From contig JAHBVR010000002.1 in assembly GCA_019637395.1 (NCBI GenBank), positions 381,495 to 445,494 of the forward strand: 64,000 nucleotides of DNA, read 5' to 3'. The notes beneath the pieces were generated by a model. The model did not search any database and was not told where the DNA came from. It was given only the letters and a program-made list of their open reading frames with translations. Shown one piece after another: positions 51,690-61,402 of this stretch (position 1 is the first letter of the stretch; every line of letters starts with the position of its first letter). The position numbers and the translations under genes were made by a program. Origin of the DNA: Vulcanimicrobiota bacterium (GTDB lineage Bacteria; Vulcanimicrobiota; Xenobia; Xenobiales; JADMJV01).

Positions 51690-53578
51690 TCCCCGGGAGG
51701 CTCTCTACGAGTCAGTCCGCAAGCCGCCTCGAGTAACCGGGAGGCGTCGATTGGCTTGGTAATATGACGCTGGTAGCCGGACGCCAGAGCGGCTTCCTTG
51801 TCTTCGCGGCGGGCAAAGGCGGTCACCGCGATCGCCGGCAGAGCGGCCCAGGCCGATTGGGCTCGGACCTCGCGGATTAACTGGTAGCCGTCTTTGTTGG
51901 GCATGCCGATATCGCTGATCAACAGGTCTGGAGTTTGCTGCTCCAGCAAAGCCAGAGCCTGATCTGCGGAGGCGGCGCTGACCACCACCGCTCCGCGGTC
52001 CTTCAACAGGCGCACCAGGAACTCGCGTGCATCCGAATCATCTTCTACCACCAGAATTTTCAGCCCGGTCAACTTGACGCGAACCTGCTTCCGCGCGGTT
52101 TCAGTCTCAGCGTTGCTGACCATGGGTAGTCGCACCATGAAGAGACTTCCGGTATCTTTTCCCTCGCTGTGAGCGCGTACGCTGCCCCCGTGAAATTCCA
52201 GGATCTGACGGGCGATCGACAGACCCAGCCCCATTCCGCCCACGCCGCGGGTGATGGTGCCGTCTTGCTGGCGGAACTTTTCAAAGAGATGCGGCAAAAA
52301 CTCAGGTTTGATGCCGGCGCCGTAATCTCGCACCGCCAGCACCAGTTGCTCGTCCTCAAGGGTCAGCTTCACCTCAATCCGACCTTCCACCAGGGAGAAT
52401 TTGATGGCGTTGGAGAGTAAATTCCAGACCACTTGCTGGAGCCGAATGGCGTCTCCTCTGGTGGGAGCGGCGGGAGGTAGCGAACACTGGATGGTAATCT
52501 TCTTTACCTTGCAGGAGGGCTGAACGGCCTGCACGGCCGCCTCGGTGATCTTCACCAGGTCGATATCCTGGACATCGAGATGGATTTTGCCCTGCATAAT
52601 CTTGCTCATATCCAGCAGATCTTCGATGATCCTGGCCTGCGCGCGGGCATTTCTATCGATGGTTTCCAGACCTTGCTCCATTTCCTCAGGCTCCAGTCCG
52701 CCGCTGCTGAGGATATGGGTCCAGCCCAGGATGGCGTTGAGGGGCGTGCGCAGTTCGTGCGATAGAGTGGCCAGAAATTCGTCCTTCAGGCGGCCGGCGC
52801 GCTCGGCTTCGGTGCGAGCCGCCCGTTCCGCATCCAGCAGGCGATCGGCTTCTTCGCGAAGCCGCGCATTGTCCATGGCAATAGCGGCCCGGCGCCCCAG
52901 ATCCTCGGCCAGGGCCAGTTCGCGTTGACTGTAAGTGCGACCTGACTCGGCATAACCGAGAGTCAGCGTCCCCAGGGTCTGAGTGGACGTCTTCAAAGGA
53001 ACGCAGAGGTAAGACTTCAGGAACTCCGACTTACCCTCACGCAAGACGTCGGGCCGCTGTGCCAATCCACCCTGGCCGGGGTTTTGCGGAGCGCCCGCCA
53101 CGCGCTGCAGGGTTCCAGCGGCATCGACAACGTCGATGGCTGACCAGTCGGCCAGACGGGGTACGACCAGACGGGCGAGATTGCTGAGGGTAGTTTGAGA
53201 GTCAAGTGAAGAACTCAGGGCGACTCCGGCATCGGCCAGCAGCTCGGCTTCCTGACGAGCGGCTCTAGAGTTTAGAGTGGCTCCGCGCAGCCGCACGGCC
53301 ACCCACACGAAGGAGAGGGAGACCGGAATGAAGAGCAGTATGGAAGCGCGATCGAGCGAACTGTCCAACTGGAAATAGAAGGCGGACAAGGCGGAAAGCA
53401 GCGTGGCCATCAAACCGGGGCCCAACCCTCCCCAGACCGAGCTGAATAGGACCGCCGGGAAGTAAGCCATAAAAGGAACGCGCGGTCCCAATCCCTGTTG
53501 CAGCAAGAGTTGCGCTCCCACGGCGGCAGCTACCGCAATCAGCGCCAGACCGTAGCCTTTCAACCGGGAATTCCCCAT
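51686..53578 (-). CDS. Hybrid histidine kinase: membrane-GAF-HisKA-HATPase-receiver
   Basis: 630 residues. About three to four membrane helices at 10-95 (DUF4118/KdpD-like), GAF (about 110-235), HisKA with His in ATLSHELRTPLNAILGW, then HATPase N-box NLLSNAIKFS, G1 VRDYGAGIKPEF, G2 GVGGMGLGLSIAR, and a C-terminal receiver (about 505-620) with Asp in LLISDIGMPNKDGYQ and Lys in HITKPID. The receiver of the hybrid passes phosphate on. No partner regulator is adjacent; the GGDEF receiver protein (20101) is one possible target. Signal unknown. Confidence 0.93.
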   Translation of the reverse strand: MGNSRLKGYGLALIAVAAAVGAQLLLQQGLGPRVPFMAYFPAVLFSSVWGGLGPGLMATLLSALSAFYFQLDSSLDRASILLFIPVSLSFVWVAVRLRGATLNSRAARQEAELLADAGVALSSSLDSQTTLSNLARLVVPRLADWSAIDVVDAAGTLQRVAGAPQNPGQGGLAQRPDVLREGKSEFLKSYLCVPLKTSTQTLGTLTLGYAESGRTYSQRELALAEDLGRRAAIAMDNARLREEADRLLDAERAARTEAERAGRLKDEFLATLSHELRTPLNAILGWTHILSSGGLEPEEMEQGLETIDRNARAQARIIEDLLDMSKIMQGKIHLDVQDIDLVKITEAAVQAVQPSCKVKKITIQCSLPPAAPTRGDAIRLQQVVWNLLSNAIKFSLVEGRIEVKLTLEDEQLVLAVRDYGAGIKPEFLPHLFEKFRQQDGTITRGVGGMGLGLSIARQILEFHGGSVRAHSEGKDTGSLFMVRLPMVSNAETETARKQVRVKLTGLKILVVEDDSDAREFLVRLLKDRGAVVVSAASADQALALLEQQTPDLLISDIGMPNKDGYQLIREVRAQSAWAALPAIAVTAFARREDKEAALASGYQRHITKPIDASRLLEAACGLTRREPPGD

Positions 53579-53688
53579 CTAAAGGGGCTCCGCTGGCGGG
53601 TTTGGGCCGGGAAATCTTCGCAATTCTTCGAGGCTGACGAGCAATGGGTTTGGCTACCAGCACTGAGCCAGGCCGTTGTAGTGCGGCT

Positions 53689-53775
53689 TCATCGTGTTCC
53701 CGAGCGGTAGATGACCTGGGCGCTCACTTCCGTGACCCAGGCCAGAATCAGCAACAGTGTGATGAAAAACCTCAT
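53689..53775 (-). CDS. Tiny secreted peptide, 28 aa
   Basis: ATG 53773-53775 after GGGGGCTAACA, an adequate ribosome site. The peptide is a signal sequence (RFFITLLLILAWVTEVSAQ) plus VIYRSGTR, ending in TGA. The same frame is open after this stop to about 53580. It lies 110 bp upstream of the histidine kinase. It might be a leader, a processed signalling peptide or a truncated secreted protein. Confidence 0.45.
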   Translation of the reverse strand: MRFFITLLLILAWVTEVSAQVIYRSGTR

Positions 53776-53914
53776 TGTTAGCCCCCTCTTTCCCTCCACA
53801 GACCCTTCTCGGACTCCCCCCCTCAAGCCTTTTCCCTGGAAGGACCCACTCAAGCTCCGCTAACGGGCCGTGCCGGCGGCAGGGGGAAAGAGCTTTTGAG
53901 GCGCAGGGCGACCG

Positions 53915-55510
53915 ATGGCCGTTGCTCACGCTGTTTTATGGATGCTGCTGGCGGTGGCGGTGTCGGACATGGTGGAGCGTACTGCTCCGTTTCGATTTCC
54001 GCTGCCGTTTATCCAAATTTTGTTTGGGGTGTTGCTCGACCTGGCGGGGATCTCCATGCACCTGCCGTTCAGCCCCGAACTCTTTTTCCTCGTCTTCCTG
54101 GCGCCATTGCTCTTTGCGGACGCGGAGCGGATGCCGCGCCGCGAGTTGTTCGCCCTGCGCCGGACGATTGTGGGCCTGGCCGTCGGCTTGGTGGCAGTGA
54201 CGGTGGTGGGAATGGGCTATTTCGTGGACTGGCTGGCTCCCTCCATCCCTGTGGCGGTATGCTGCGCCCTGGGCGCGGTGCTGGCTCCCACGGACGCTGT
54301 GGCGGTATCGGCGCTGGCCGGCTCGCTGGGCATGCCCACACGTCTGATGCACTTGTTGCGTGGAGAGGCGCTGCTGAACGATGCTTCGGGCGTGATGGCC
54401 CTGCATCTGGCGGTGGCCGCGGCGGCTAGCGGGCGCTTCGATACCGGCCAGGCCGTGCTGAGTTTTCTGTCCTTGAGCCTGGGTGGACTGGCTATCGGGG
54501 CGGTGGTGGGCTGGTTGAGCGCCAAGATCGGGTCCTGGCTGTCCTCACGCAACTATGAGGATCCGAGCGGCCAGGCGCTGCTTTCGTTGAGCATTCCTTT
54601 CGTAGCCTTTGCACTGGCCGAACAGGTGCACGTTTCGGGCATTTTGGCTGCGGTCGGCGCTGGAGTCGCCTTCAATGCTTTTGGATTGACCAAGGAGCGG
54701 GACACGCTGCTGCGTCTGCACGCGCGCGGAGTGTGGCGGACGATAGAATTCACTCTGAACGGATTGATCTTTGTGCTGCTGGGACTGGAATTACCCCAGC
54801 GGCTGGGACATGTGCCCGAAGGACTGAACTTCAGTCAGGTCTTTTATTTCCCGTTGGCCATTTTGGGAATGCTCTACTTGACACGCCTGGTGTGGTGCTG
54901 GGTTTCGGTGCGCTTGACCATGCGCGAGGTGAGCTGGCGGATTTTGGCCGCCATGTCGTTAGCCGGGGTGCGCGGGACGGTGAGTCTGGCTGCGGTGCTC
55001 TCACTGCCGAGTGAACTTCCGGGTCGCGATGCGGTGATTTTTCTGGCCACGGCGGTCATTCTCCTCACTCTGTTCTTCGCAGCCGTAGGACTACCGCTCA
55101 TCTTGCGCGGCCTGGACTCACCCCCGCTGGACCGGTTTGAGCGCGAGGAGCGGGCGGCTCGCGAAGCTCTGCTGAAAGAGGCGGAACGCGCCCTGGCTGA
55201 AGAGATGGAGCGTTTACGCGAGGAAGAAGGAGATTCAGTCGAATTCATCGGCAATCGTTTGCGTGAAATCTATCAATATCGCCTGAGCAAGCTGGCCGAC
55301 CGCCCGGTGGACGAGCTGGGCCCAGGCCGCGAGCACAGGCTGGAAAAGCAGTTGCGCAAAGCCGCCCTGATGGCCCAGCGCAAACTGCTCTACGCGCTGT
55401 TGAAGCGCGGCGAAATCAATGATTCGACACTCACCCGGCTGGAGCGCGAGTTGGACTTGCAGCAGGCCTCATTGGAAACTCCGGACAAGGGTGTGCCTCA
55501 ATTGCACTGA
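53915..55510 (+). CDS. Na+/H+ antiporter, CPA1 (NhaP/YjcE-like)
   Basis: 531 residues. Twelve or more helices, with the CPA1 marks FLVFLAPLLFADAE, GAVLAPTDAVAV (helix 4), and EALLNDASGVM (the ND motif of ion exchange), and later AGVRGTVSLAAVLSLP. A cytoplasmic C-terminal region (about 405-531) is charged and helical (EERAAREALLKEAERALAEEMERLREEE). It exchanges sodium or potassium for protons to regulate pH. Ends convergently with nrdB, ten bases apart. Confidence 0.92.
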   Translation: MAVAHAVLWMLLAVAVSDMVERTAPFRFPLPFIQILFGVLLDLAGISMHLPFSPELFFLVFLAPLLFADAERMPRRELFALRRTIVGLAVGLVAVTVVGMGYFVDWLAPSIPVAVCCALGAVLAPTDAVAVSALAGSLGMPTRLMHLLRGEALLNDASGVMALHLAVAAAASGRFDTGQAVLSFLSLSLGGLAIGAVVGWLSAKIGSWLSSRNYEDPSGQALLSLSIPFVAFALAEQVHVSGILAAVGAGVAFNAFGLTKERDTLLRLHARGVWRTIEFTLNGLIFVLLGLELPQRLGHVPEGLNFSQVFYFPLAILGMLYLTRLVWCWVSVRLTMREVSWRILAAMSLAGVRGTVSLAAVLSLPSELPGRDAVIFLATAVILLTLFFAAVGLPLILRGLDSPPLDRFEREERAAREALLKEAERALAEEMERLREEEGDSVEFIGNRLREIYQYRLSKLADRPVDELGPGREHRLEKQLRKAALMAQRKLLYALLKRGEINDSTLTRLERELDLQQASLETPDKGVPQLH

Positions 55511-55520
55511 GAAGCTCTGG

Positions 55521-56564
55521 TCAATCCCAGCTCAGGGCGCCGCCGTTCTGGTATTCGGTGACGCGAGTTTCGAAGAAGTTCTTTTCCTTCTTCAAGTCGA
55601 TGGCTTCCGACATCCAGGGAAAGGGGTTCTCGGTTTCGCCAAAGAGCGGCTCCAGGCCCAGTTGCAGGCAACGGCGATTGCTGATGAACTGCATATACTG
55701 CTCACACAGCCCGGCATTCAGTCCCAGCAGACCACGCGGCATGGTGTCGCGCCCGTAGGCGACTTCCAACTGGCAGGCCTGGCGCAGCATGGTGTGGATT
55801 TCAGCGCGCATCTCGGCGGTCCAGAGGGCCGGGTTCTCCTGTTTGATCTGATTGATCACGTCGATGCCGAAGTTGAGGTGGACCGATTCATCGCGCAAAA
55901 TGTACTGATACTGCTCGGCAATTCCGACCATCTTGTTGCGCCGGCCCAGGGACAGGATCTGAGCGAAGCCGGTGTAAAACCACATTCCCTCGAAGACCAC
56001 GTAGAAGGCCACCAGGTCGCGCAGCAGTTTCTGATCGGCGGCCGGCGTGCCGGTTTGGAAAGCCGGGTCGGAAAGCGCATGGGTGTATTCCAGGGCCCAC
56101 GCCGCCTTTTCCGTGATCGACGGAACCTCCCGATACATGTTGAAAAGCTCTCCCTCATCCAGGCCCAGGCTCTCCACGATATATTGAAATGCGTGGGTAT
56201 GAATGGCTTCCTCAAAGGCCTGGCGCAGCAGGAACTGGCGGCACTCCGGATTGGTCAGATGGCGGTAAATGGCCAGCACCAGATTGTTGGCCACCAGCGA
56301 CTCGGAGGCCGCGAAGAAGCCGAGGTTGCGTTTGACGGCGTGGCGCTCGTCCTCGCTCAGTCCGTCCCGGGATTTCCAGAGAGCGATGTCGGCTTGCATG
56401 GAGACCTCCGTGGGCATCCAGTGGTTGTTGCAGCCGGCCAGGTATTTTTCCCAGGCCCAATGATATTTGAGCGGTAGCAACTGGTTGAGGTCGGCGCGGC
56501 AGTTGAGGATGGCTTTTTCGTCCACGCGCACGCGGCCGCCTTGCAGGGGAGTGGTGGTGAGCAT
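55521..56564 (-). CDS. nrdB: Ribonucleotide reductase beta subunit, class Ic (Phe in place of radical Tyr)
   Basis: 347 residues. Metal ligands E88 ([12 protein letters not shown]), E119 and H122 ([13 protein letters not shown]), later Glu in FEGMWFYTG and E/H in [10 protein letters not shown]. The Tyr of normal class Ia sits three residues after the His; here that position (126) is Phe, exactly as in Chlamydia trachomatis NrdB, and E88 replaces Asp. This indicates an Mn/Fe (class Ic) cofactor instead of a tyrosyl radical. The start shares one base with the nrdA stop (TAATG). The subunit generates the thiyl radical in NrdA. Confidence 0.93.
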   Translation of the reverse strand: MLTTTPLQGGRVRVDEKAILNCRADLNQLLPLKYHWAWEKYLAGCNNHWMPTEVSMQADIALWKSRDGLSEDERHAVKRNLGFFAASESLVANNLVLAIYRHLTNPECRQFLLRQAFEEAIHTHAFQYIVESLGLDEGELFNMYREVPSITEKAAWALEYTHALSDPAFQTGTPAADQKLLRDLVAFYVVFEGMWFYTGFAQILSLGRRNKMVGIAEQYQYILRDESVHLNFGIDVINQIKQENPALWTAEMRAEIHTMLRQACQLEVAYGRDTMPRGLLGLNAGLCEQYMQFISNRRCLQLGLEPLFGETENPFPWMSEAIDLKKEKNFFETRVTEYQNGGALSWD

Positions 56565-59272
56565 TATTGACAGGCCTCGCAATCAGGATTTTCCAGGGAG
56601 CAGAAGTTGGCGGATACGCGGTTCAACTTGCCGTCGGTGCCGCGCAGGGTGGATTTTTCCACCTGGGTGGCGGCCTGAGAGCGCAGGTAGTAGGTGGTTT
56701 TCAAGCCGCGCCGCCAGGCCAGACGGTAGAGTTCGTCCAGTTTGCGACCGCTGGGCTGGCTCAGATAGAGGTTGAGGGACTGGGCCTGATCGATCCACTT
56801 TTGACGCAAAGCGGCCGCCTCCACCAGATGCTCGGGCTCCAATTCAAAAGCGGTGGCAAAAATCTGTTTCAGGTCCTCGGGCACGCGCTCGATCGCACCC
56901 AGCCGGCCATCGTAGTATTTGAGGTCGCTGACCATCACCTGGTCCCATAGGCCTCGCTGCTTGAGAGCGCGCACCAGATAATGGTTGACCACCGTGAAGT
57001 CGCCCGACATGTTGGATTTGACGTAGAGGTTCTGGAAAGCCGGTTCGATCGACTGGGACACGCCGCAGATGTTGGAGATGGTGGCGGTGGGAGCGATGGC
57101 CAGCACGTTGGAGTTGCGCATTCCCTGGCGGCGCACGCGCTCGGCCAGTTCGTCCCAGTCCAGACGCCGGTCACGGTTCAATTCCCGGTTGGGCAGCCGT
57201 TCCAAGGAGTGAATGGGCAGTACGCCCTGGCTCCAGAGACTGCCCTCAAAGCTGGGATAGCGCCCGCGCTCTTGAGCCAGGCGCGTGGAAGCCGAGATGG
57301 CCTCATAGGAGATGAACTCCATGCTCTCGTCGGCGAAACGCCGGGCCTCCTCGCTGGAATAGGCCCAGCCCAGCTGTTGCAAGGCGTCCTGAAAACCCAT
57401 CAGTCCCAGACCCACCGGGCGATGCTGTAGATTGGAACGGCGCGCCTCGGGGATGGTATAGAAGTTGATGTCGATGACGTTGTCGAGCATGCGCACGGCC
57501 GTTTCGACGGTGCGCGCCAGGCGTGGCCGGTCCAGGCCCGCCGGGGTCAGGTGGTTGACCAGGTTGAGCGAGCCCAGATTACACACGGCCGTTTCCTGGT
57601 CCGAGGTATTCAGGGTGATCTCGGTGCACAGGTTGGAGGAGTGAATGACGCCGCAGTGCTGCTGCGGTGAGCGCAGATTGCAGGCATCCTTGAAGGTGAT
57701 CCAGGGGTGGCCCGTCTCGAACAGCATGGTCAGCATCTTGCGCCACAGATCCAGAGCCGCCACTCGCCGGTAGACGCGGATTTCTCCTTTTTGGGCCCGA
57801 GCTTCATAGCCTTCGTAGGCCTGGCGAAAATCGTCACCATAAAGGTCGTGCAGATCGGGGGTTTCATCGGGAGAGAAGAGAGTCCACTCGCCCTTTTGCT
57901 CGACTCGCTCCAGAAACAGGTCGGGCACCCAGTGGGCCGTGTTCATATCGTGGGTGCGGCGCCGGTCATCCCCCGTGTTCTTGCGCAGGTCCAGGAATTC
58001 TTCCAGATCGATGTGCCAGGTCTCCAGGTAGGCGCATACGGCGCCCTTGCGCTTCCCGCCCTGATTGACGGCAATAGCCGTGTCGTTGGCTACTTTCAGG
58101 AAGGGCACCACTCCCTGCGACTTACCGTTTGTCCCCTGGATATGGGCTCCCAGGCCGCGCACGCGGGTCCAGGAATTGCCGAGTCCACCCGCATATTTGG
58201 ATAGCATGGCGTTGTCCTGGATGCATTTGAAGATGCCGTGCAAGTCATCCGGTACGCTGGTCAGAAAGCACGAAGATAATTGGGGGCGGCAGGTGCCGGC
58301 GTTGAACAGAGTGGGCGTCGAAGCCATAAAGTCAAAGCGCGATAGAACCTCGTAGAACTCCAGGGCGCAGGCCTCCCGATCCACCTCGCGCAAGGCCAGC
58401 CCCATGGCCACCCGCATGAAAAAAGCCTGGGGCAGCTCGTAACGGACGCCGTCGTGGTGGAGCAGGTAGCGATCGTAGAGAGTTTGCAAACCCAGAAACT
58501 GAAACTGCCGGTCGCGTTCGGGCTTGAGGGCGGCCGAGAGGCGGGCGAGGTCAAAGCGGCTCAGTTCCGGGTCGAGCATTCCCAACTCGGTGGCGCGCCG
58601 CACATAGCTCAGGAAGTAGTCGTCGCTGCAGCCCAGGTAGCGGTGGGCTTCGAGTCGGAGCTTCTCGTTGAGCAGGCGGGCGGCCACGTAAGTGTAGTTG
58701 GGCTCCAGTTCGATGAGAGTGCGCGCCGCCATGATTTGCGCCAGCAGCGTTTCTTCCTCAGAAATACCCTGATAGAGGTTGCGCCGGGTTTCAGCCACCA
58801 CCGCTTCCACGGCCACATCTTCCAAACCCTCACAGGCCTGGCGAATAAGACGGTCATCGAAGGCCTGTGGTTCGGGAGCGGCGCTGTCGCGCCGGCGGCT
58901 GCGTTCCTCGCGGTAGAGCACGTAGGCGCGCGCGACTTTGTGGTGGCCCGCGCGCATGAGCGCCAGTTCCACCTGGTCCTGGACGTCCTCGATGTGCAGC
59001 AGGCGCTCTCCGTCGGAACGCCGGGTCAGGGCTGTGACCACCAGGCTGGTCAGTTCCTCCACGGTCTCATGAATGCGCTGGGAGGCCGCAGCGGCCGTGC
59101 CCTCGACGGCCAGAAAGGCCTTGGACAGAGCCAGGGAGATCTTGCTCGGATCGAAGGCCGAAGCGGCTCCGTCGCGGCGAATAACGCGATAATTGGCGGC
59201 ACAACCTGGTGAGTGGCTGTCCCGCTGCGCGGGACTGGCCAGGGGACTGGCGCTGGTGAGAACAGTGGACAT
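56564..59272 (-). CDS. nrdA: Ribonucleotide reductase alpha subunit NrdA
   Basis: 902 residues from ATG 59272, four bases after GGAGGG. An ATP-cone (about 25-115) precedes the catalytic barrel: SSCFLTS (redox Cys), [10 protein letters not shown] (Asn/Cys/Glu active-site group), [10 protein letters not shown], and [19 protein letters not shown]. The C-terminal tail CEACQ has the CxxC-type redox pair. Reduces ribonucleoside diphosphates. Controlled by the cobalamin riboswitch upstream; the ribosome site is sequestered by the CCCTCC run 10 bp before it. Confidence 0.95.
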   Translation of the reverse strand: MSTVLTSASPLASPAQRDSHSPGCAANYRVIRRDGAASAFDPSKISLALSKAFLAVEGTAAAASQRIHETVEELTSLVVTALTRRSDGERLLHIEDVQDQVELALMRAGHHKVARAYVLYREERSRRRDSAAPEPQAFDDRLIRQACEGLEDVAVEAVVAETRRNLYQGISEEETLLAQIMAARTLIELEPNYTYVAARLLNEKLRLEAHRYLGCSDDYFLSYVRRATELGMLDPELSRFDLARLSAALKPERDRQFQFLGLQTLYDRYLLHHDGVRYELPQAFFMRVAMGLALREVDREACALEFYEVLSRFDFMASTPTLFNAGTCRPQLSSCFLTSVPDDLHGIFKCIQDNAMLSKYAGGLGNSWTRVRGLGAHIQGTNGKSQGVVPFLKVANDTAIAVNQGGKRKGAVCAYLETWHIDLEEFLDLRKNTGDDRRRTHDMNTAHWVPDLFLERVEQKGEWTLFSPDETPDLHDLYGDDFRQAYEGYEARAQKGEIRVYRRVAALDLWRKMLTMLFETGHPWITFKDACNLRSPQQHCGVIHSSNLCTEITLNTSDQETAVCNLGSLNLVNHLTPAGLDRPRLARTVETAVRMLDNVIDINFYTIPEARRSNLQHRPVGLGLMGFQDALQQLGWAYSSEEARRFADESMEFISYEAISASTRLAQERGRYPSFEGSLWSQGVLPIHSLERLPNRELNRDRRLDWDELAERVRRQGMRNSNVLAIAPTATISNICGVSQSIEPAFQNLYVKSNMSGDFTVVNHYLVRALKQRGLWDQVMVSDLKYYDGRLGAIERVPEDLKQIFATAFELEPEHLVEAAALRQKWIDQAQSLNLYLSQPSGRKLDELYRLAWRRGLKTTYYLRSQAATQVEKSTLRGTDGKLNRVSANFCSLENPDCEACQ

Positions 59273-59276
59273 GACA

Positions 59277-59302
59277 CCCTCCTTGTCGCCGGAGGGGGAG
59301 GG
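59277..59302 (-). promoter_or_regulatory. nrdA ribosome site and complementary anti-SD segment
   Basis: On the minus strand CCCTCCCCCTCC is followed after eight bases by AAGGAGGG, which is 4 bases before the nrdA ATG. The two can pair, so the Shine-Dalgarno can be hidden. This fits a translational output of the riboswitch directly upstream. Confidence 0.6.
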
Positions 59303-59365
59303 AAAGCAAGCACAGGGAGAACCCGGCCAGCACACCGGGACACCCCGCCCGTGGGACACTGCAAA

Positions 59366-59570
59366 ATCGGCCGGGGCAGGTCTCCTGGCTCTCGGGTCAA
59401 CGCCTCCTGCACGGCCTTCCCAGTGCTGAAAGCACCAGTGGCGGAAGGGCAGGCAACTTACCGATTACAGTTGCGGGGGCAGCTCCGGACTTGAACCGGA
59501 TTCCCTTTTCACCGCCTCCAACTTGAAAGCGGCACCTCGACCTGGCCATGATTACCTCAGCCGGCCCCTG
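59366..59570 (-). ncRNA. Cobalamin (B12) riboswitch upstream of nrdA
   Basis: The minus strand has the B12 box AGCCAGGAGACCTGCC at 59375-59390, the inner conserved GGGAATCCGGT, then AGTCCGGAGCTGCCCCCGCA with ACTGTAATCGG, and the outer P1 helix formed by GGCCGG (5') and CCGGCC (3'). This is a standard cobalamin riboswitch aptamer. It should bind adenosylcobalamin and lower nrdAB expression when B12 is plentiful, presumably because a B12-dependent class II reductase is encoded elsewhere. Confidence 0.95.
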
Positions 59571-59602
59571 CCGTCAATCCGAACATCGCTCGAAAATCGG
59601 GC

Positions 59603-59634
59603 AAAAAAAAGCCGGGGACCGGTAGGCCCTCGGC
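59603..59634 (-). terminator. Rho-independent terminator of the lipoprotein gene
   Basis: Minus strand AGCCGAGGG and CCCCGGCT form a stem with a mismatch, followed by eight T residues; starts about 23 bp after the stop at 59657. Confidence 0.9.
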
Positions 59635-59656
59635 TCTCGATGCTTTCCTGCGAAAT

Positions 59657-60256
59657 CTAGAAAGTCAGGGTAGCCGTTCCGTTGATGGTGATCTGGCCGG
59701 AAGCGGTGTTGGTTCCCTCGAGGGAAGGAGTCAGCACCAGATTGGTGACGGTCACCTCGGCGGTCGTTTCGGAAATGCTGTCGATGGTCACCGTACCCCC
59801 GGTGGACACCCAGCGCTTCATAACGGGTTGGCCCTGCTCGGTGTAGTCCGCGAAGGCTCCGGGAGTGACCAGATTATCGTCGTAGGTGAATACATCTCCG
59901 GGCGCCAGTGCCGACCCTTTGGCCACGGTCGAGGTCAAGGTCCGCAGCAAAATCGTCTGGCCGTTGATGATATTTTGGGCGAAGATGGTTTGCAATCGGT
60001 TGGTCGGGCTGCCCGTAGCCGTGGTCGAGCCCGCCAGTGGGCCGCTGTTGGTCAGAGCGGTGGCGTTGGCGTTGCCGTTGGTAGTGAAGGTGAAGTTGAA
60101 CGAGCCCTGGGCGGGGGGGGGATTGGTGGTGTTGTTGGTGGTGTTGGTGCCGGTGAAAGTACCCGCACCAGCACCAAAATTATTGGAATCGGAACCACCA
60201 CAGGCGCTCAGTCCAAACAGCGCCAGTCCAAGAACCACAATTTTTAAATTCTTCAT
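59657..60256 (-). CDS. Lipoprotein of unknown function
   Basis: 199 residues from ATG 60256 (GGGAGA upstream). Lipobox LSAC at residues 16-19. The mature part begins with a Gly/Asn/Thr-rich linker (GGSDSNNFGAGAGTFTGTN), followed by a beta-rich domain (GSFNFTFTTNGNANATALTN, FTYDDNLVTPGAFADY, TVTIDSISETTAEVTVTNLVLTP). Likely anchored at the outer or cytoplasmic membrane. Monocistronic with its own terminator. Confidence 0.75.
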   Translation of the reverse strand: MKNLKIVVLGLALFGLSACGGSDSNNFGAGAGTFTGTNTTNNTTNPPPAQGSFNFTFTTNGNANATALTNSGPLAGSTTATGSPTNRLQTIFAQNIINGQTILLRTLTSTVAKGSALAPGDVFTYDDNLVTPGAFADYTEQGQPVMKRWVSTGGTVTIDSISETTAEVTVTNLVLTPSLEGTNTASGQITINGTATLTF

Positions 60257-60379
60257 GACAAATATCTCCCTGAATTGGTAACGGCGCCGCTCTTCCCGGC
60301 CAGGGCGCCTGATCCTGGTAACCAAAGGGTGATTTATCGGGTATCAGGATCGGCGTACCCGCAGGCCCGTACTGGCGGA

Positions 60380-60402
60380 GCCTGAGCCCCCGGCGCTCAG
60401 GC
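60380..60402. other. Perfect inverted repeat upstream of the F420-type gene
   Basis: GCCTGAGC-7 bp-GCTCAGGC, a perfect 8-bp stem about 30 bp before the ATG at 60433 and 124 bp upstream of the divergent lipoprotein gene. It could be an operator or part of an mRNA leader. The rest of the 60257-60432 interval holds no gene that I see. Confidence 0.45.
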
Positions 60403-60432
60403 CTTAAGATCAAGCGTGCCTTAGGAGGACTT

Positions 60433-61401
60433 ATGATCAAATATGGTTTCGCCCTTTCCAGTGAAGAGCATGGCCCGGCTGATTTGGCCCTGTTGGCCGC
60501 TCAGGCCGAGCAGGCCGGATTTTCCTTCGCCCTGATTTCCGATCACTTTCACCCCTGGGTCAGTGCCCAGCCTCACAGTCCCTTCGTTTGGAGCACTCTG
60601 GGGGCCATTTCCCAGACCACTCGCAAGTTGTCCGTCGGAACCGGAGTGACCTGTCCTATCCAGCGTATTCATCCGGCTATCCTGGCTCAGGCTGCGGCTA
60701 CGACCGCCAGTTTGATGGAAGATCGATTCTTCTTTGGCCTGGGCACCGGCGAGAATTTGAACGAGCACATCTTTGGCCAAAAGTGGCCGCCCGCGCCCCA
60801 ACGCCTGGAAATGCTCGAGGAAGCCGTGAAGGTTATCCGCACTCTTTGGCACGGGCAGATGACCACTCACTACGGTGAGTTCTTTACCGTCGAGGACGCC
60901 CGTATTTTTACGCTGCCAACCCAATTGCCGCCGATTGCCCTGGCGGCCAGCGGACCCGAAGCGGCCGAATTGGCCGGCCGCGTGGGAGACGCCCTCATCA
61001 GCGTGGTGCCCAAGAAGGAAATTGTGGAAGCCTTCCGCCAGGCGGGCGGCCAGGGCAAGCCTTGCTACGGGCAGGTCACCCTCTGCTATGACCAGAGCGA
61101 GGAAAAAGCTATCCAGACAGCTCTACAATGGTGGCCCAACAGCGCCCTGCCCAGCCCTCTCAACGTCGAGTTGCGCTCGGTGGAACACTTCGACCAGGCG
61201 GCTAAATCGGTGACCCCGGAACAAATTCGGGAAAGCCTGCCGTGCGGACCCGGCCTGGCCAAACATAGAGAAGCTATCGAGAAGTTCATTGAGGCCGGTT
61301 TCGATCACATCTACATCCACCAGGTCGGCCCGAAGCAGAAGGCCTTCATGGAGTTCTTCCAGGAGAATTTCCTCAAGAAGCCGGTATCGGCCGGCCGCTG
61401 A
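60433..61401 (+). CDS. LLM-class F420-dependent oxidoreductase (Fgd/TIGR03557-like)
   Basis: 322 residues. Typical segments: GFALSSEEHGPADLALLAAQAEQAGF, ISDHFHPWVSAQPHSPFVWSTLGA, VGTGVTCPIQRIHPAILAQAAATTASL, FFFGLGTGENLNEHIFGQKWPP and a C-terminal HIYIHQVGP. The family resembles F420-dependent glucose-6-phosphate dehydrogenases. A strong ribosome site (AGGAGG) precedes the ATG. Together with the DDN-type gene at 62440 it suggests coenzyme F420 is made by this organism. Confidence 0.85.
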   Translation: MIKYGFALSSEEHGPADLALLAAQAEQAGFSFALISDHFHPWVSAQPHSPFVWSTLGAISQTTRKLSVGTGVTCPIQRIHPAILAQAAATTASLMEDRFFFGLGTGENLNEHIFGQKWPPAPQRLEMLEEAVKVIRTLWHGQMTTHYGEFFTVEDARIFTLPTQLPPIALAASGPEAAELAGRVGDALISVVPKKEIVEAFRQAGGQGKPCYGQVTLCYDQSEEKAIQTALQWWPNSALPSPLNVELRSVEHFDQAAKSVTPEQIRESLPCGPGLAKHREAIEKFIEAGFDHIYIHQVGPKQKAFMEFFQENFLKKPVSAGR

Positions 61402-61402
61402 C

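Noticed and set aside
60257-60432. Possible c-di-GMP or other riboswitch before the F420-type gene
   Set aside because: The interval has an inverted repeat but none of the conserved core bases of known riboswitch classes that I can recall.
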